This document shows, in pieces, positions 7,391-15,586 of a DNA stretch of 64,000 nt (positions are counted from its first letter, which is position 1; every line of letters starts with the position of its first letter). Source of the DNA: Flammeovirga sp. OC4 (GTDB taxonomy: Bacteria; Bacteroidota; Bacteroidia; Cytophagales; Flammeovirgaceae). Where the stretch lies: positions 1 to 64,000 of the forward strand of contig NZ_JTAM01000014.1 in the NCBI RefSeq assembly GCF_000812565.1. The letters run 5' to 3'. A program made the position numbers and the translations under genes. The notes under the pieces were generated by a model. That model was not told the origin of the DNA. It made no database searches and worked only from the letters and a program-made list of their open reading frames with translations.

Positions 7391-8146
7391 TTAAACTAAC
7401 TTTTGCATAATTTGTCGAACACGTTCTAAATCCTCTTTTGTATCTACAGGAATGCTGTCATGCTCTGTAATACCGACCTTGATTTTGTAACCGTGCTCAA
7501 TCCATCTTAGCTGTTCCAACGACTCTAATTGCTCTAAATTTGTAGGCTCAAGAGAAGAAAATTTCGCTAAGGCTTCTTTGGTATATGCATAAAGACCAAT
7601 GTGTTTATAAAAAGTGGTATGTTGCATCCACTCTTTCGGGTCCACACCTCTTACGGTAGGAATGACTGCTCTACTGAAATACAATGCGTCTTTATTGTGA
7701 TCAAAAGTCACAAATACCTCACTATTATTGATCAAGTCTTCTTCATGAACAACCGGCAAGACGAGTGTAGCAAATTCAGTACTTTCATCAAAACTTTCGA
7801 TCAACTCAGTCAGTTGAACAGGCTCTAGAAGAGGTTCGTCTCCTTGGATGTTCACTACTGCATCAAAGTTTTTACCTGTTTGTTGGTTGACGATCTCTAA
7901 GGCTTCAAGACATCTTGATGTACCGTTAGAATGATCAACTGAAGTCATGACTACGTTCCCTCCAAATGATTCAACTGCCTCAACAATACGTACATCGTCT
8001 GTGGCGATATACACATTTTCTACTGTTGCAGTAGCACGTTCGTATACGTGTTGAATCATCGGTTTTCCACAAATATCAGCAAGTGGCTTACCTTCCAATC
8101 TAGATGACCCATAGCGAGCAGGAATAATTCCTAAAAACTTACGCAT
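7391..8146 (-). CDS. kdsB: CMP-KDO synthetase
   Basis: 3-deoxy-manno-octulosonate cytidylyltransferase, 251 residues, normal length. It activates KDO with CTP for transfer to lipid A. Signature segments: IPARYGSSRLEGKPL (nucleotide-binding N-terminus), GKPMIQHVY, ATDD, NIQGDEPLL, and KHIGLYAYTKEAL. First gene of the operon, about 67 nt downstream of a strong promoter, followed by kdsA. Together with waaA at 32763-34007 it argues that the end product of the operon is true KDO. Confidence 0.96.
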   Translation of the reverse strand: MRKFLGIIPARYGSSRLEGKPLADICGKPMIQHVYERATATVENVYIATDDVRIVEAVESFGGNVVMTSVDHSNGTSRCLEALEIVNQQTGKNFDAVVNIQGDEPLLEPVQLTELIESFDESTEFATLVLPVVHEEDLINNSEVFVTFDHNKDALYFSRAVIPTVRGVDPKEWMQHTTFYKHIGLYAYTKEALAKFSSLEPTNLEQLESLEQLRWIEHGYKIKVGITEHDSIPVDTKEDLERVRQIMQKLV

Positions 8147-8219
8147 ATTTAAATTATTGATTCTTATTCGATTAGAGCTTGAAGAGTGTTGAAAAATCCC
8201 TAAAAACTCATAGTGGCTA

Positions 8220-8249
8220 CAAATGTACTATTTTTGTTTTTGTTGACAC
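8220..8249 (-). promoter_or_regulatory. KDO operon promoter
   Basis: Minus strand GTG (8247-8249), exactly 19-nt spacer, TACATTTG (8220-8227), a full match to TAnnTTTG with one change in the -33 TTG. It lies in the 141-bp gap between the subtilase gene end and kdsB, so the operon is transcribed separately from the subtilase. Confidence 0.65.
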
Positions 8250-8287
8250 TAAAATATTAAGAAATGATAAATTAAAAGTTTACAACG

Positions 8288-11200
8288 TTATTGAATGGAA
8301 ATTTGCCATGATTTGCTTCCATATTTCGAAGAGGCTTTCAAAATACAATTCTTACTCTGAAGTGTTCTTGGAAGATAAATTGTATAATGTGCTCCGTTTA
8401 TGGTATACGGAATTTGATCCAATAGTAAGCGTCCGTCTGTTGTATAGAGTTCAAATGACATCACTCCTAGATTTCTTGATAAAGCTAGATGTATGATGCC
8501 ATCATGCACTGGATTTGGATACAATTTACCTTCTTCCAAAGTAGAGACCACTGAACTTAATGGGTTGTCACTTTTTACTTCAATTTCTTTTGAAATAATA
8601 TAGGTACAGCCAGCTCGGTTGGTTGCAAATAGTCTTAATTCTGAAGTTCCGGTAGATGTAAACGTAGGAGTGACTGAAATGGCATTGGTTTCACCTATTT
8701 GTTCGCCATCAAGATACCATGTCCATGTAGTTGCATTATTGTGTGCACTGAAAGTGGCAGTGATGTTTCCATCAACATAAGAAATACTATCTGAAAGTGT
8801 ATAAGTATTGAAAGTGGAGTCAATGACTACTTCAGTATATACTTTATCAGAAATTGCGATGTTTCCACTGCCGCAAGTAATCCAAAAAGAAGTGTCTCGC
8901 TGTATGTCTTGTAATAGGAGTGAACTTCCTGTATAAAGCAGTTGTGTTAAGAATTCGTCTTTGTAAAAATTATACATACCACAGCCTTTAGGTTGTATAA
9001 TTACGCTACTATTAATACACGAATAAAGCGTTGGTTCAATATCCAATACCGGAATCACTTCCCCTCTTAATTGCACGATATCTCCATTATACACATATCT
9101 CCCTTGGGATTGAACATAATAATAGTCGATAGAATCAATTAAGACTTCAAATTGCCTTCCTCTACTTTGTAGTACTTTATTATCATCATCGTCACTTTTG
9201 TACAAGGCTAAAGAATCAAAGTCATCTGTTCTGATTGTAACGAATTCTCCTTCATAAGCTGCTTGAAATGGAATTTCAGGAGAAGGACCTTTTAACCAAT
9301 ATTGAGTGTAAGGACGAATGCTGTCAATTTGAGCATGAAGTTGTGTTAAACTATCGGCTGCTGTAATAAGGAATCCTACTCTCGCCGTCTCGTTCGCTTG
9401 TAATTTTGGAATACTTAAACTGATCACACTAGATGAATTGGTACCGACTCCGGCTGCACCGACTGTTGTAGTGCCAATACCTGATGAAACCGCTTGAATT
9501 TTCTCTTGATCCGTAAAGCCATCTGTGATATCAATAGCACTATTGTCACCATTTGAATTATCTATGGCTTGGATATTAATTTTACCTTCATTTAATAATG
9601 TAATAGCCGCATACTTTCTTTCATTGACGTGTTTTACAAATACCATTCTTCTCTCTGGGTCATAGTCTAAAATAGAACTGTCAGCAGGGAAGTCATTTTG
9701 AGAAAAAGTAGTGTATTCCATCATCCAATCCATGAAAAGCCCTGCATATAGCGTGTCAATTTCAGCATTGGAATTATTCTTTATAGCGAGTTCGGTAAAG
9801 AATTCACTGTTTACGTAATATTGATTTCCAGAAAAATAAGTTTGATCAACCTCAACGGATACAGGAGCATTTGATTTTGAGTCAACATATTTCATTGTGT
9901 AAGCATGAACAGGGAAATTGTTGTCAGAAGCGTATTCTCTTATATAATTGACAAAAGAAACACCTTGAAAATCGGCACTTCTAGTATTAGTATTGATGTT
10001 TGTATAGGTAGCGTCAGATACCCTGTCTTTACTGGCCAATATGACACCTGCTTGCCTTGTGAGGTGATAATACCCAAAATTATTGTTAAGATTTGAAGTA
10101 TAATAGTTTAATCCATGCTCTTTACCTATAGTGCCATCAGGGCGGAATACCCCTGTGATTTTACTGAAATTGATAAACTGTTCAAGCGTGATATTTAATT
10201 CAACATTTTGCCAGTCCTTATAAACATAATTAGAAGTACTATCTACAAAGTTGATTCTGAAGTGCACATTTTCCTGAAGGTTGGCTGATTCACTAATTTT
10301 AAAAAGAAAAGGAGTGTTTTCATTTGAAATTTCTTGCTCATCATTTAGTTGCCCGATAAAAGTAGTATCAGAGATTGGGGTATAACTATCGCTGTAGGAA
10401 GTCATAATAGCTTTTAAGTCCCCAGAATTTCCATTTAAAATATTTTTAAAATCAAACCAAATTGCAATAGTGTCTCCTTGCTCTATTGTGATATCCCTTG
10501 TGATGTGATGACCATACTGTATATTTTCAGCTTGAATAATATGTGCACTGTCTTTATAAGTTAATGCTCGGTATGCATCGGCTAAACCATATCCAAAGAC
10601 ATATTTATTGTTGGCATTACTTCCAATGGAATAAAAAGTCGTATCGGCAGTAAAGCGAATAAGTTGTTTGACTTGTTTGGCAGTAAGTTCTGGATACTCA
10701 CCTCTAACTAAGGCGGCAATTCCTGTAAGTGTAGGTGATGCAAATGAAGTACCTGTAGCTCCTTTGTACCCATTGTTTGTTGTGGTAGTTAAAGAGCCGT
10801 CTGTTCCTGCGACAGTGATATTGTAACTTTTAGTATAGTTTCTGTGATTTTTATTTTGATCTACAGCAGACACCGACATTACATTTTCATAAGAAGCTGG
10901 GTAATAATCTGTGAGCACTTGACCGTGATTATCATTTCCCGCAGCAGCGATGAATAACACATCATATTCGGGGTCTTCAGTATAAAAGTCAATGACTTCA
11001 GCATAAGCTCTTGAACTTACATTAGCGGCACCCCATGACATATTAATGATATCAGCTCCATTTTCAGCAAGGTAGCTTAAGCTACTTAAAGTATTTCTTA
11101 CGGCAAATATCATTTTTGTATTAAAACCCATACCTGCAATTCCAATCTCGTTATCAGGTACAGCACTGGCATTACCAGCGACTTCAGTACCATGATCTGT

Positions 11201-11878
11201 ACCTGTTAAGTTGCCACTGTTCGTACGGAAATTGTATCCATAAATATCGTCAACATAACCGTTATTATCATCGTCAATACCCGCAATACCATTAAGTTCT
11301 AATTCATTGATTTTTATATTGCCTTTAAGGTCTTCGTGTTCTACATCAAAGCCACTGTCATGAATACCAATGATGACATCTTCGCTACCCTTCGTAATTG
11401 CCCAAGCTTGTTTTAGGTTGTGATTGAAGATGTTGTGTTGTGATGTATGGCTTGGATCATTAGGAGTATATTCTGGGATTTCCTGCAAATCTTTGTAGTA
11501 AACGTCGATTTCAGCATACTCTACAAGAGGATGTTTATATAATTCTTCTAACGCAGCTTGGATGTCGTCGCCATTATTAATATGAATTTCTAAGATATCA
11601 GGTCTTTCTTTTTGAAAAATTTGATAGAAAGAAAAGGGATTCTTAGAAGGAGGAATGATGTGTGAAAACTTTTTAGGGGAAAGCATTTTAGCAGGGTAGT
11701 CACGGTCTTCAAGGTAAGACGTAGACCAAGGTTGAAGAATCTCTGCATCCGTACTTTTAAGCTTAGCATAAATCACTGAACGATTTTGCTCTTGTGCATT
11801 CGTCATAAAATGGAAAGACACAAGAATCGTAACAATGATAAATTTAGAGAGGGTATTATATAATGACATTCCTTTCAT
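8288..11878 (-). CDS. Secreted S8 subtilisin-like protease with T9SS sorting domain
   Basis: A 1196-residue secreted protease. Signal peptide at about 1-28 (ending TNAQ), a propeptide-like region, then a subtilase domain with Asp174 (IHDSGFD), His229 (DHGTEVAG) and Ser378 (GTSFASP), all intact. A middle region of about 450 residues of beta-rich sequence follows, then a PKD-like segment near 1050-1110 and a C-terminal T9SS type A domain starting LYPNPV at about 1119. T9SS domains direct export across the outer membrane and are cleaved off. Single gene with its own -7 motif (11958-11965). Substrate unknown; extracellular protein degradation is likely. Confidence 0.92.
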   Translation of the reverse strand: MKGMSLYNTLSKFIIVTILVSFHFMTNAQEQNRSVIYAKLKSTDAEILQPWSTSYLEDRDYPAKMLSPKKFSHIIPPSKNPFSFYQIFQKERPDILEIHINNGDDIQAALEELYKHPLVEYAEIDVYYKDLQEIPEYTPNDPSHTSQHNIFNHNLKQAWAITKGSEDVIIGIHDSGFDVEHEDLKGNIKINELELNGIAGIDDDNNGYVDDIYGYNFRTNSGNLTGTDHGTEVAGNASAVPDNEIGIAGMGFNTKMIFAVRNTLSSLSYLAENGADIINMSWGAANVSSRAYAEVIDFYTEDPEYDVLFIAAAGNDNHGQVLTDYYPASYENVMSVSAVDQNKNHRNYTKSYNITVAGTDGSLTTTTNNGYKGATGTSFASPTLTGIAALVRGEYPELTAKQVKQLIRFTADTTFYSIGSNANNKYVFGYGLADAYRALTYKDSAHIIQAENIQYGHHITRDITIEQGDTIAIWFDFKNILNGNSGDLKAIMTSYSDSYTPISDTTFIGQLNDEQEISNENTPFLFKISESANLQENVHFRINFVDSTSNYVYKDWQNVELNITLEQFINFSKITGVFRPDGTIGKEHGLNYYTSNLNNNFGYYHLTRQAGVILASKDRVSDATYTNINTNTRSADFQGVSFVNYIREYASDNNFPVHAYTMKYVDSKSNAPVSVEVDQTYFSGNQYYVNSEFFTELAIKNNSNAEIDTLYAGLFMDWMMEYTTFSQNDFPADSSILDYDPERRMVFVKHVNERKYAAITLLNEGKINIQAIDNSNGDNSAIDITDGFTDQEKIQAVSSGIGTTTVGAAGVGTNSSSVISLSIPKLQANETARVGFLITAADSLTQLHAQIDSIRPYTQYWLKGPSPEIPFQAAYEGEFVTIRTDDFDSLALYKSDDDDNKVLQSRGRQFEVLIDSIDYYYVQSQGRYVYNGDIVQLRGEVIPVLDIEPTLYSCINSSVIIQPKGCGMYNFYKDEFLTQLLYTGSSLLLQDIQRDTSFWITCGSGNIAISDKVYTEVVIDSTFNTYTLSDSISYVDGNITATFSAHNNATTWTWYLDGEQIGETNAISVTPTFTSTGTSELRLFATNRAGCTYIISKEIEVKSDNPLSSVVSTLEEGKLYPNPVHDGIIHLALSRNLGVMSFELYTTDGRLLLDQIPYTINGAHYTIYLPRTLQSKNCILKASSKYGSKSWQISIQ

Positions 11879-11957
11879 GGAGAAATTGCAATCTGTGTAA
11901 AGTCATGAAAAACAACTTTATAAAGCTGTTTTCATTTATATCTTCTTAAAATTAGGA

Positions 11958-11965
11958 CAAATATA
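11958..11965 (-). promoter_or_regulatory. Possible -7 element for the subtilase gene
   Basis: TATATTTG on the minus strand is an exact TAnnTTTG match 80 nt before the start codon, but 19 nt upstream there is ATC rather than TTG. The 326-bp gap 11879-12204 to the divergent acyl-CoA synthetase holds nothing else I can name. Confidence 0.4.
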
Positions 11966-12204
11966 TTATTATCAATAGATTTAAGATAACACAAAATCCA
12001 ATAACAAGAAAGAATGTCTCTTAACAAAGTCATTGGAACAAACTTTAGAAGCATTTGAAAGGATAAAATAAGTTTTCTGAACTGATTGAAGCCTCTTTTA
12101 TGTTGCATCATTCTCTTTATATAGCTTCCCTTTTACCTGAATAATATTAAACCTAGTTGCTTCATTTGAAGAGACATTCCAATTTAATTAACAACCAATA
12201 AATT

Positions 12205-13968
12205 ATGACAACACCTAAACGCACATTTGATTTTCTATACGTGCAACAAGAGAACTTCCCGAAAGAGGACTGCGTCGCTTACAAGCAAAATAAACAATGG
12301 AGAAAGTTCTCTACAAATGAAGTCGTCGAAATCGTTAACAATCTTAGTGTAGGATTTCTTGAGTCAGGCTTAAAAAGTGGCGATAAAGTAGCAATCATCT
12401 CAGCTAACAGACCTGAATGGAATTTCATTGATTTAGCCTGTCAGCAAGTCGGTATTATTTCAGTGCCGATCTATCCGACGATCACTGTAGATGATTACAG
12501 CTATATTTTTGAGAATTCGGATTCGAAATTTGTTTTTGTAGGAGATGAGGATCTGTTTCAAAAATCAACTGAAGCAGCAGAGAAAGCGACTAACATTGAG
12601 AAGATCTTCACCTTTGATCAAATTGAAAATGCTCCACATTGGACTGAAGTAGAAGAACTAGGGAAAGGGAAAGAAAGAACAGCGGTAAAGGAAATGATGT
12701 CAAACATTAAAGAAGATGACTTGATGACTATCATTTATACTTCTGGCACTACAGGAAGACCAAAAGGAGTAATGCTTTCCCATAAAAATGTTGTTTCTAA
12801 TGCAATAGCAGTATCTTCTGTTTGCCCTATTGAGAAAGGAAAGTCGAAAGCCTTAAGTTTTCTGCCTTTATGCCATATCTACGAAAGAACAGGCTTCCAT
12901 TATTTCCTTCAGTACGGCGTTTCTGTTTATTATGCCGAAAGTATGGAAACGATCGCTGCCAATCTACAAGAAGTGAAGCCAGATGTATTCAACACAGTAC
13001 CACGTTTGTTGGAAAAAATCTATGATAAAATTATAGCAAAAGGTCTAGAAGCAAGCGGACCGAAACGTGCTATTTTCTTTTGGGCGCTCAACTTAGGCCT
13101 CCGTTATGAGCCAAGAAAAGATCAAGGTTTTATTTATGATAAACAGCTGGAATTGGCCAATAAACTAGTTTTCTCAAAATGGAGAGAAGCTTTGGGAGGT
13201 AATGTGAAAGCAATTAATGTAGGAGCAGCAGCACTTCAGCCTCGTTTAGCTAGAGTTTTCTGGTCGGCAGGGATAAAACTTTGTGAAGGGTACGGATTAA
13301 CGGAGACATCACCGGTGATTGCTGTAAATAGAGCAGAAGAGATTGATATGATGGTGGGTACAGTAGGGCCATTGATTGAAGGAGTGGAAGTGAAAATTGC
13401 TGATGATGGGGAGATTCTCGCCAAAGGACCTAATGTCATGATGGGATATTATAAAAATCCAGAGAAAACAGCAGAAGTTTTGCAAGATGGATGGTTCCAT
13501 ACGGGTGATATTGGTGAGCTAGTAGAAGGAAAATTTCTTAAAATTACGGACCGTAAAAAGGAAATGTTCAAAACATCTGGAGGGAAATATGTTGCACCTC
13601 AATTGATAGAAAATAAAATCAAGGAATCTTATTTTATTGAGCAAGCGGCGGTGATAGGAAATAATAGAAAATTCCCATCAGCACTAGTTGTTCCTAATTT
13701 TGAAGGATTGAAAGAATGGTGCAACTTACATCATATCAATTATACCACTGATCACGAAATGATCAAGAATGATCAGGTCCTTGAAAAAATTGAACAGGAA
13801 ATTGAGAAAGCGAATAAAAACTTTGCTCAATGGGAAAAAGTGAAGAAAATATCGCTTGTTGATCATGTTTGGTCCATTGATTCAGGAGAGGTAACACCTA
13901 CGTTGAAATTAAAACGGAAGGTGATCAATGAGAAATATGAGAGCATGATTGAGGAAATGTATCAATAA
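12205..13968 (+). CDS. Long-chain acyl-CoA synthetase (AMP-forming)
   Basis: A 587-residue FadD/ACSL-type ligase that activates fatty acids to acyl-CoA via an acyl-adenylate. Motifs: P-loop TIIYTSGTTGRPKG, GYGLTETSP, the hinge region WFHTGDIGEL with ITDRKKEMFKTSGGKYVAPQ including the catalytic-lysine region towards the C-terminus. Length and order fit the eukaryote-like bacterial long-chain branch (about 590 residues). Monocistronic: a terminator follows at once. Probably peripheral membrane, beta-oxidation or phospholipid synthesis. Confidence 0.93.
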   Translation: MTTPKRTFDFLYVQQENFPKEDCVAYKQNKQWRKFSTNEVVEIVNNLSVGFLESGLKSGDKVAIISANRPEWNFIDLACQQVGIISVPIYPTITVDDYSYIFENSDSKFVFVGDEDLFQKSTEAAEKATNIEKIFTFDQIENAPHWTEVEELGKGKERTAVKEMMSNIKEDDLMTIIYTSGTTGRPKGVMLSHKNVVSNAIAVSSVCPIEKGKSKALSFLPLCHIYERTGFHYFLQYGVSVYYAESMETIAANLQEVKPDVFNTVPRLLEKIYDKIIAKGLEASGPKRAIFFWALNLGLRYEPRKDQGFIYDKQLELANKLVFSKWREALGGNVKAINVGAAALQPRLARVFWSAGIKLCEGYGLTETSPVIAVNRAEEIDMMVGTVGPLIEGVEVKIADDGEILAKGPNVMMGYYKNPEKTAEVLQDGWFHTGDIGELVEGKFLKITDRKKEMFKTSGGKYVAPQLIENKIKESYFIEQAAVIGNNRKFPSALVVPNFEGLKEWCNLHHINYTTDHEMIKNDQVLEKIEQEIEKANKNFAQWEKVKKISLVDHVWSIDSGEVTPTLKLKRKVINEKYESMIEEMYQ

Positions 13969-13977
13969 TTTTTGAAG

Positions 13978-14009
13978 AGGCTATGAGGTGAAATTCATAG
14001 CCTTTTTTA
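13978..14009 (+). terminator. Terminator after acyl-CoA synthetase
   Basis: Stem AGGCTATGA / TCATAGCCT (13978-13986 / 13995-14003) with an 8-nt loop, followed by T-run. Confidence 0.8.
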
Positions 14010-14203
14010 TTTGTAATTAATCTATAGAATATACTTTGTTTGATGTGATTTAATTATTCTTTACTTTTATTTACCTGTTTAGGAAAAGCAAACTAAATTT
14101 TGTCTGACAATAACAACAAACTAATATTGAATTCTCACAAGAAGGAGATATTTTTAGCTTAATCTACAGCAGGAATTAAATTTTTTTGAAACTTAAAAAT
14201 CAA

Positions 14204-15586
14204 ATGTTACTCAACATCACAACCACGCATCAGCCTGCGTCTGTATTGGGGTTTATGTTGCATAAGCATCCCGATAAACTGCAAACTGTAAAACTGTCCA
14301 TCGGAAAAGCACATGTATTTTACCCCGAAAGCTCAGAAGAGAAAACAACAGTGTCTTTGTTGTTGGATATTGATCCAATTGACATGGTAAGAGGAGGTAG
14401 AAACCTGTCAGGAAAAGGATTCGCATTGGGTCAATATGTGAATGACCGACCTTATGTGGCTTCGTCATTTATGAGCGTAGCCTTATCGAAAGCTTTTTCA
14501 ACAGCGATGAACGGAAAGTGTAGTCATGATCCCAGTCTTGTAGATGTTGAGATGCCCTTTGAAGTAAGTTTAACTTCATTGCCAGCTCCAAAAGGTGGGG
14601 AATTGCTGATTAGAAATATGTTTGAACCTCTAGGTTATGAGGTGGGATTGGAACGTTATACGTTGGATGAAAAATTCACGGAATGGGGCGATAGTAAATA
14701 CTTTACATTGAATTTAAAACATACTTTGAAATTGAAAGATCTGCTTTCTCACTTGTATGTTTTAATTCCAGCGTTGGACAATGATAAGCATTATTATGTG
14801 AGCAATAATGAAGTTGAAAAACTTTTGGACAAAGGAAAAGAATGGTTGAAAGATCATCCTGAGAAAGAACAGATCACCAAAAGATATCTTTTTAATTTAA
14901 GCCACCTTTCAAGAAAAGCCTTAGAACAACTCCGTGATGAGGATGTCGAAGAAAATGAGGTGGAGGAAAATGTGAAGAAGGAAACATTGCATACTCAACG
15001 TTTGAAATTGGTCTTGGAAAAACTTTTAGCTTCCGGGGCTAAAAATGTGATTGATTTAGGTTGTGGAGAAGGAAAACTGATTCGAATGCTGATCAAGGAA
15101 AAGCAATTAGAGAAAATTGTCGGAATGGATGTTTCCTATCAAGATTTGACCAAGTGCAAGGAACGTCTGCATTGGGAGGAAATGGCACCTAAGCAAAAAG
15201 ATCGAATTGACCTTTTTCAAGGAGCATTGACGTACCAAGATGATCGTTTGGCAGGGTTTGATGCGGCTACGATTGTGGAAGTGATTGAACATATGGATGA
15301 AAGCCGTCTTCAATCTTTTGAAAGGGTTGTATTCGAATTCGCAAAGCCTAAAACGGTTTTTCTTACCACACCAAATGGTGAGTACAATGTACTTTATGAG
15401 AGCATGGAAGAAAATACTATGCGTCATACAGACCATCGTTTTGAGTGGACAAGAGCAGAGTTTGAAACGTGGGCGAACAAAGTAGCCGAAACGTACAATT
15501 ACACCGTTTCATTTTTATCAATCGGAGAAGAAGACAGTAAAGTAGGAGCTCCATCACAAATGGCAATTTTTAATCATGGAAATTAA
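14204..15586 (+). CDS. hen1: Hen1 RNA 3'-terminal ribose 2'-O-methyltransferase
   Basis: Bacterial Hen1 of the RNA-repair system: it puts a 2'-O-methyl on the 3' end of a cleaved RNA before sealing, so that the repaired RNA cannot be cut again. The N-terminal Hen1 domain begins LLNITTTHQPASVLGFMLHK; the C-terminal SAM methyltransferase has VIDLGCGEGKLIRML and the metal-binding EVIEHM (Glu, Glu, His) plus a downstream His in RHTDHRFEW. I chose the ATG at 14204 because bacterial Hen1 proteins begin MLL-ITTTHQPA; a TTG at 14186 would add six residues. Its last 11 nt overlap pnkp, showing an operon and coupled translation. Confidence 0.93.
   Translation: MLLNITTTHQPASVLGFMLHKHPDKLQTVKLSIGKAHVFYPESSEEKTTVSLLLDIDPIDMVRGGRNLSGKGFALGQYVNDRPYVASSFMSVALSKAFSTAMNGKCSHDPSLVDVEMPFEVSLTSLPAPKGGELLIRNMFEPLGYEVGLERYTLDEKFTEWGDSKYFTLNLKHTLKLKDLLSHLYVLIPALDNDKHYYVSNNEVEKLLDKGKEWLKDHPEKEQITKRYLFNLSHLSRKALEQLRDEDVEENEVEENVKKETLHTQRLKLVLEKLLASGAKNVIDLGCGEGKLIRMLIKEKQLEKIVGMDVSYQDLTKCKERLHWEEMAPKQKDRIDLFQGALTYQDDRLAGFDAATIVEVIEHMDESRLQSFERVVFEFAKPKTVFLTTPNGEYNVLYESMEENTMRHTDHRFEWTRAEFETWANKVAETYNYTVSFLSIGEEDSKVGAPSQMAIFNHGN

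Noticed and set aside
8179-8496. Plus-strand ORF of 105 codons over the kdsB promoter and the subtilase 3' end
   Set aside because: Antisense to the conserved T9SS domain of the subtilase and overlapping a good minus-strand promoter.
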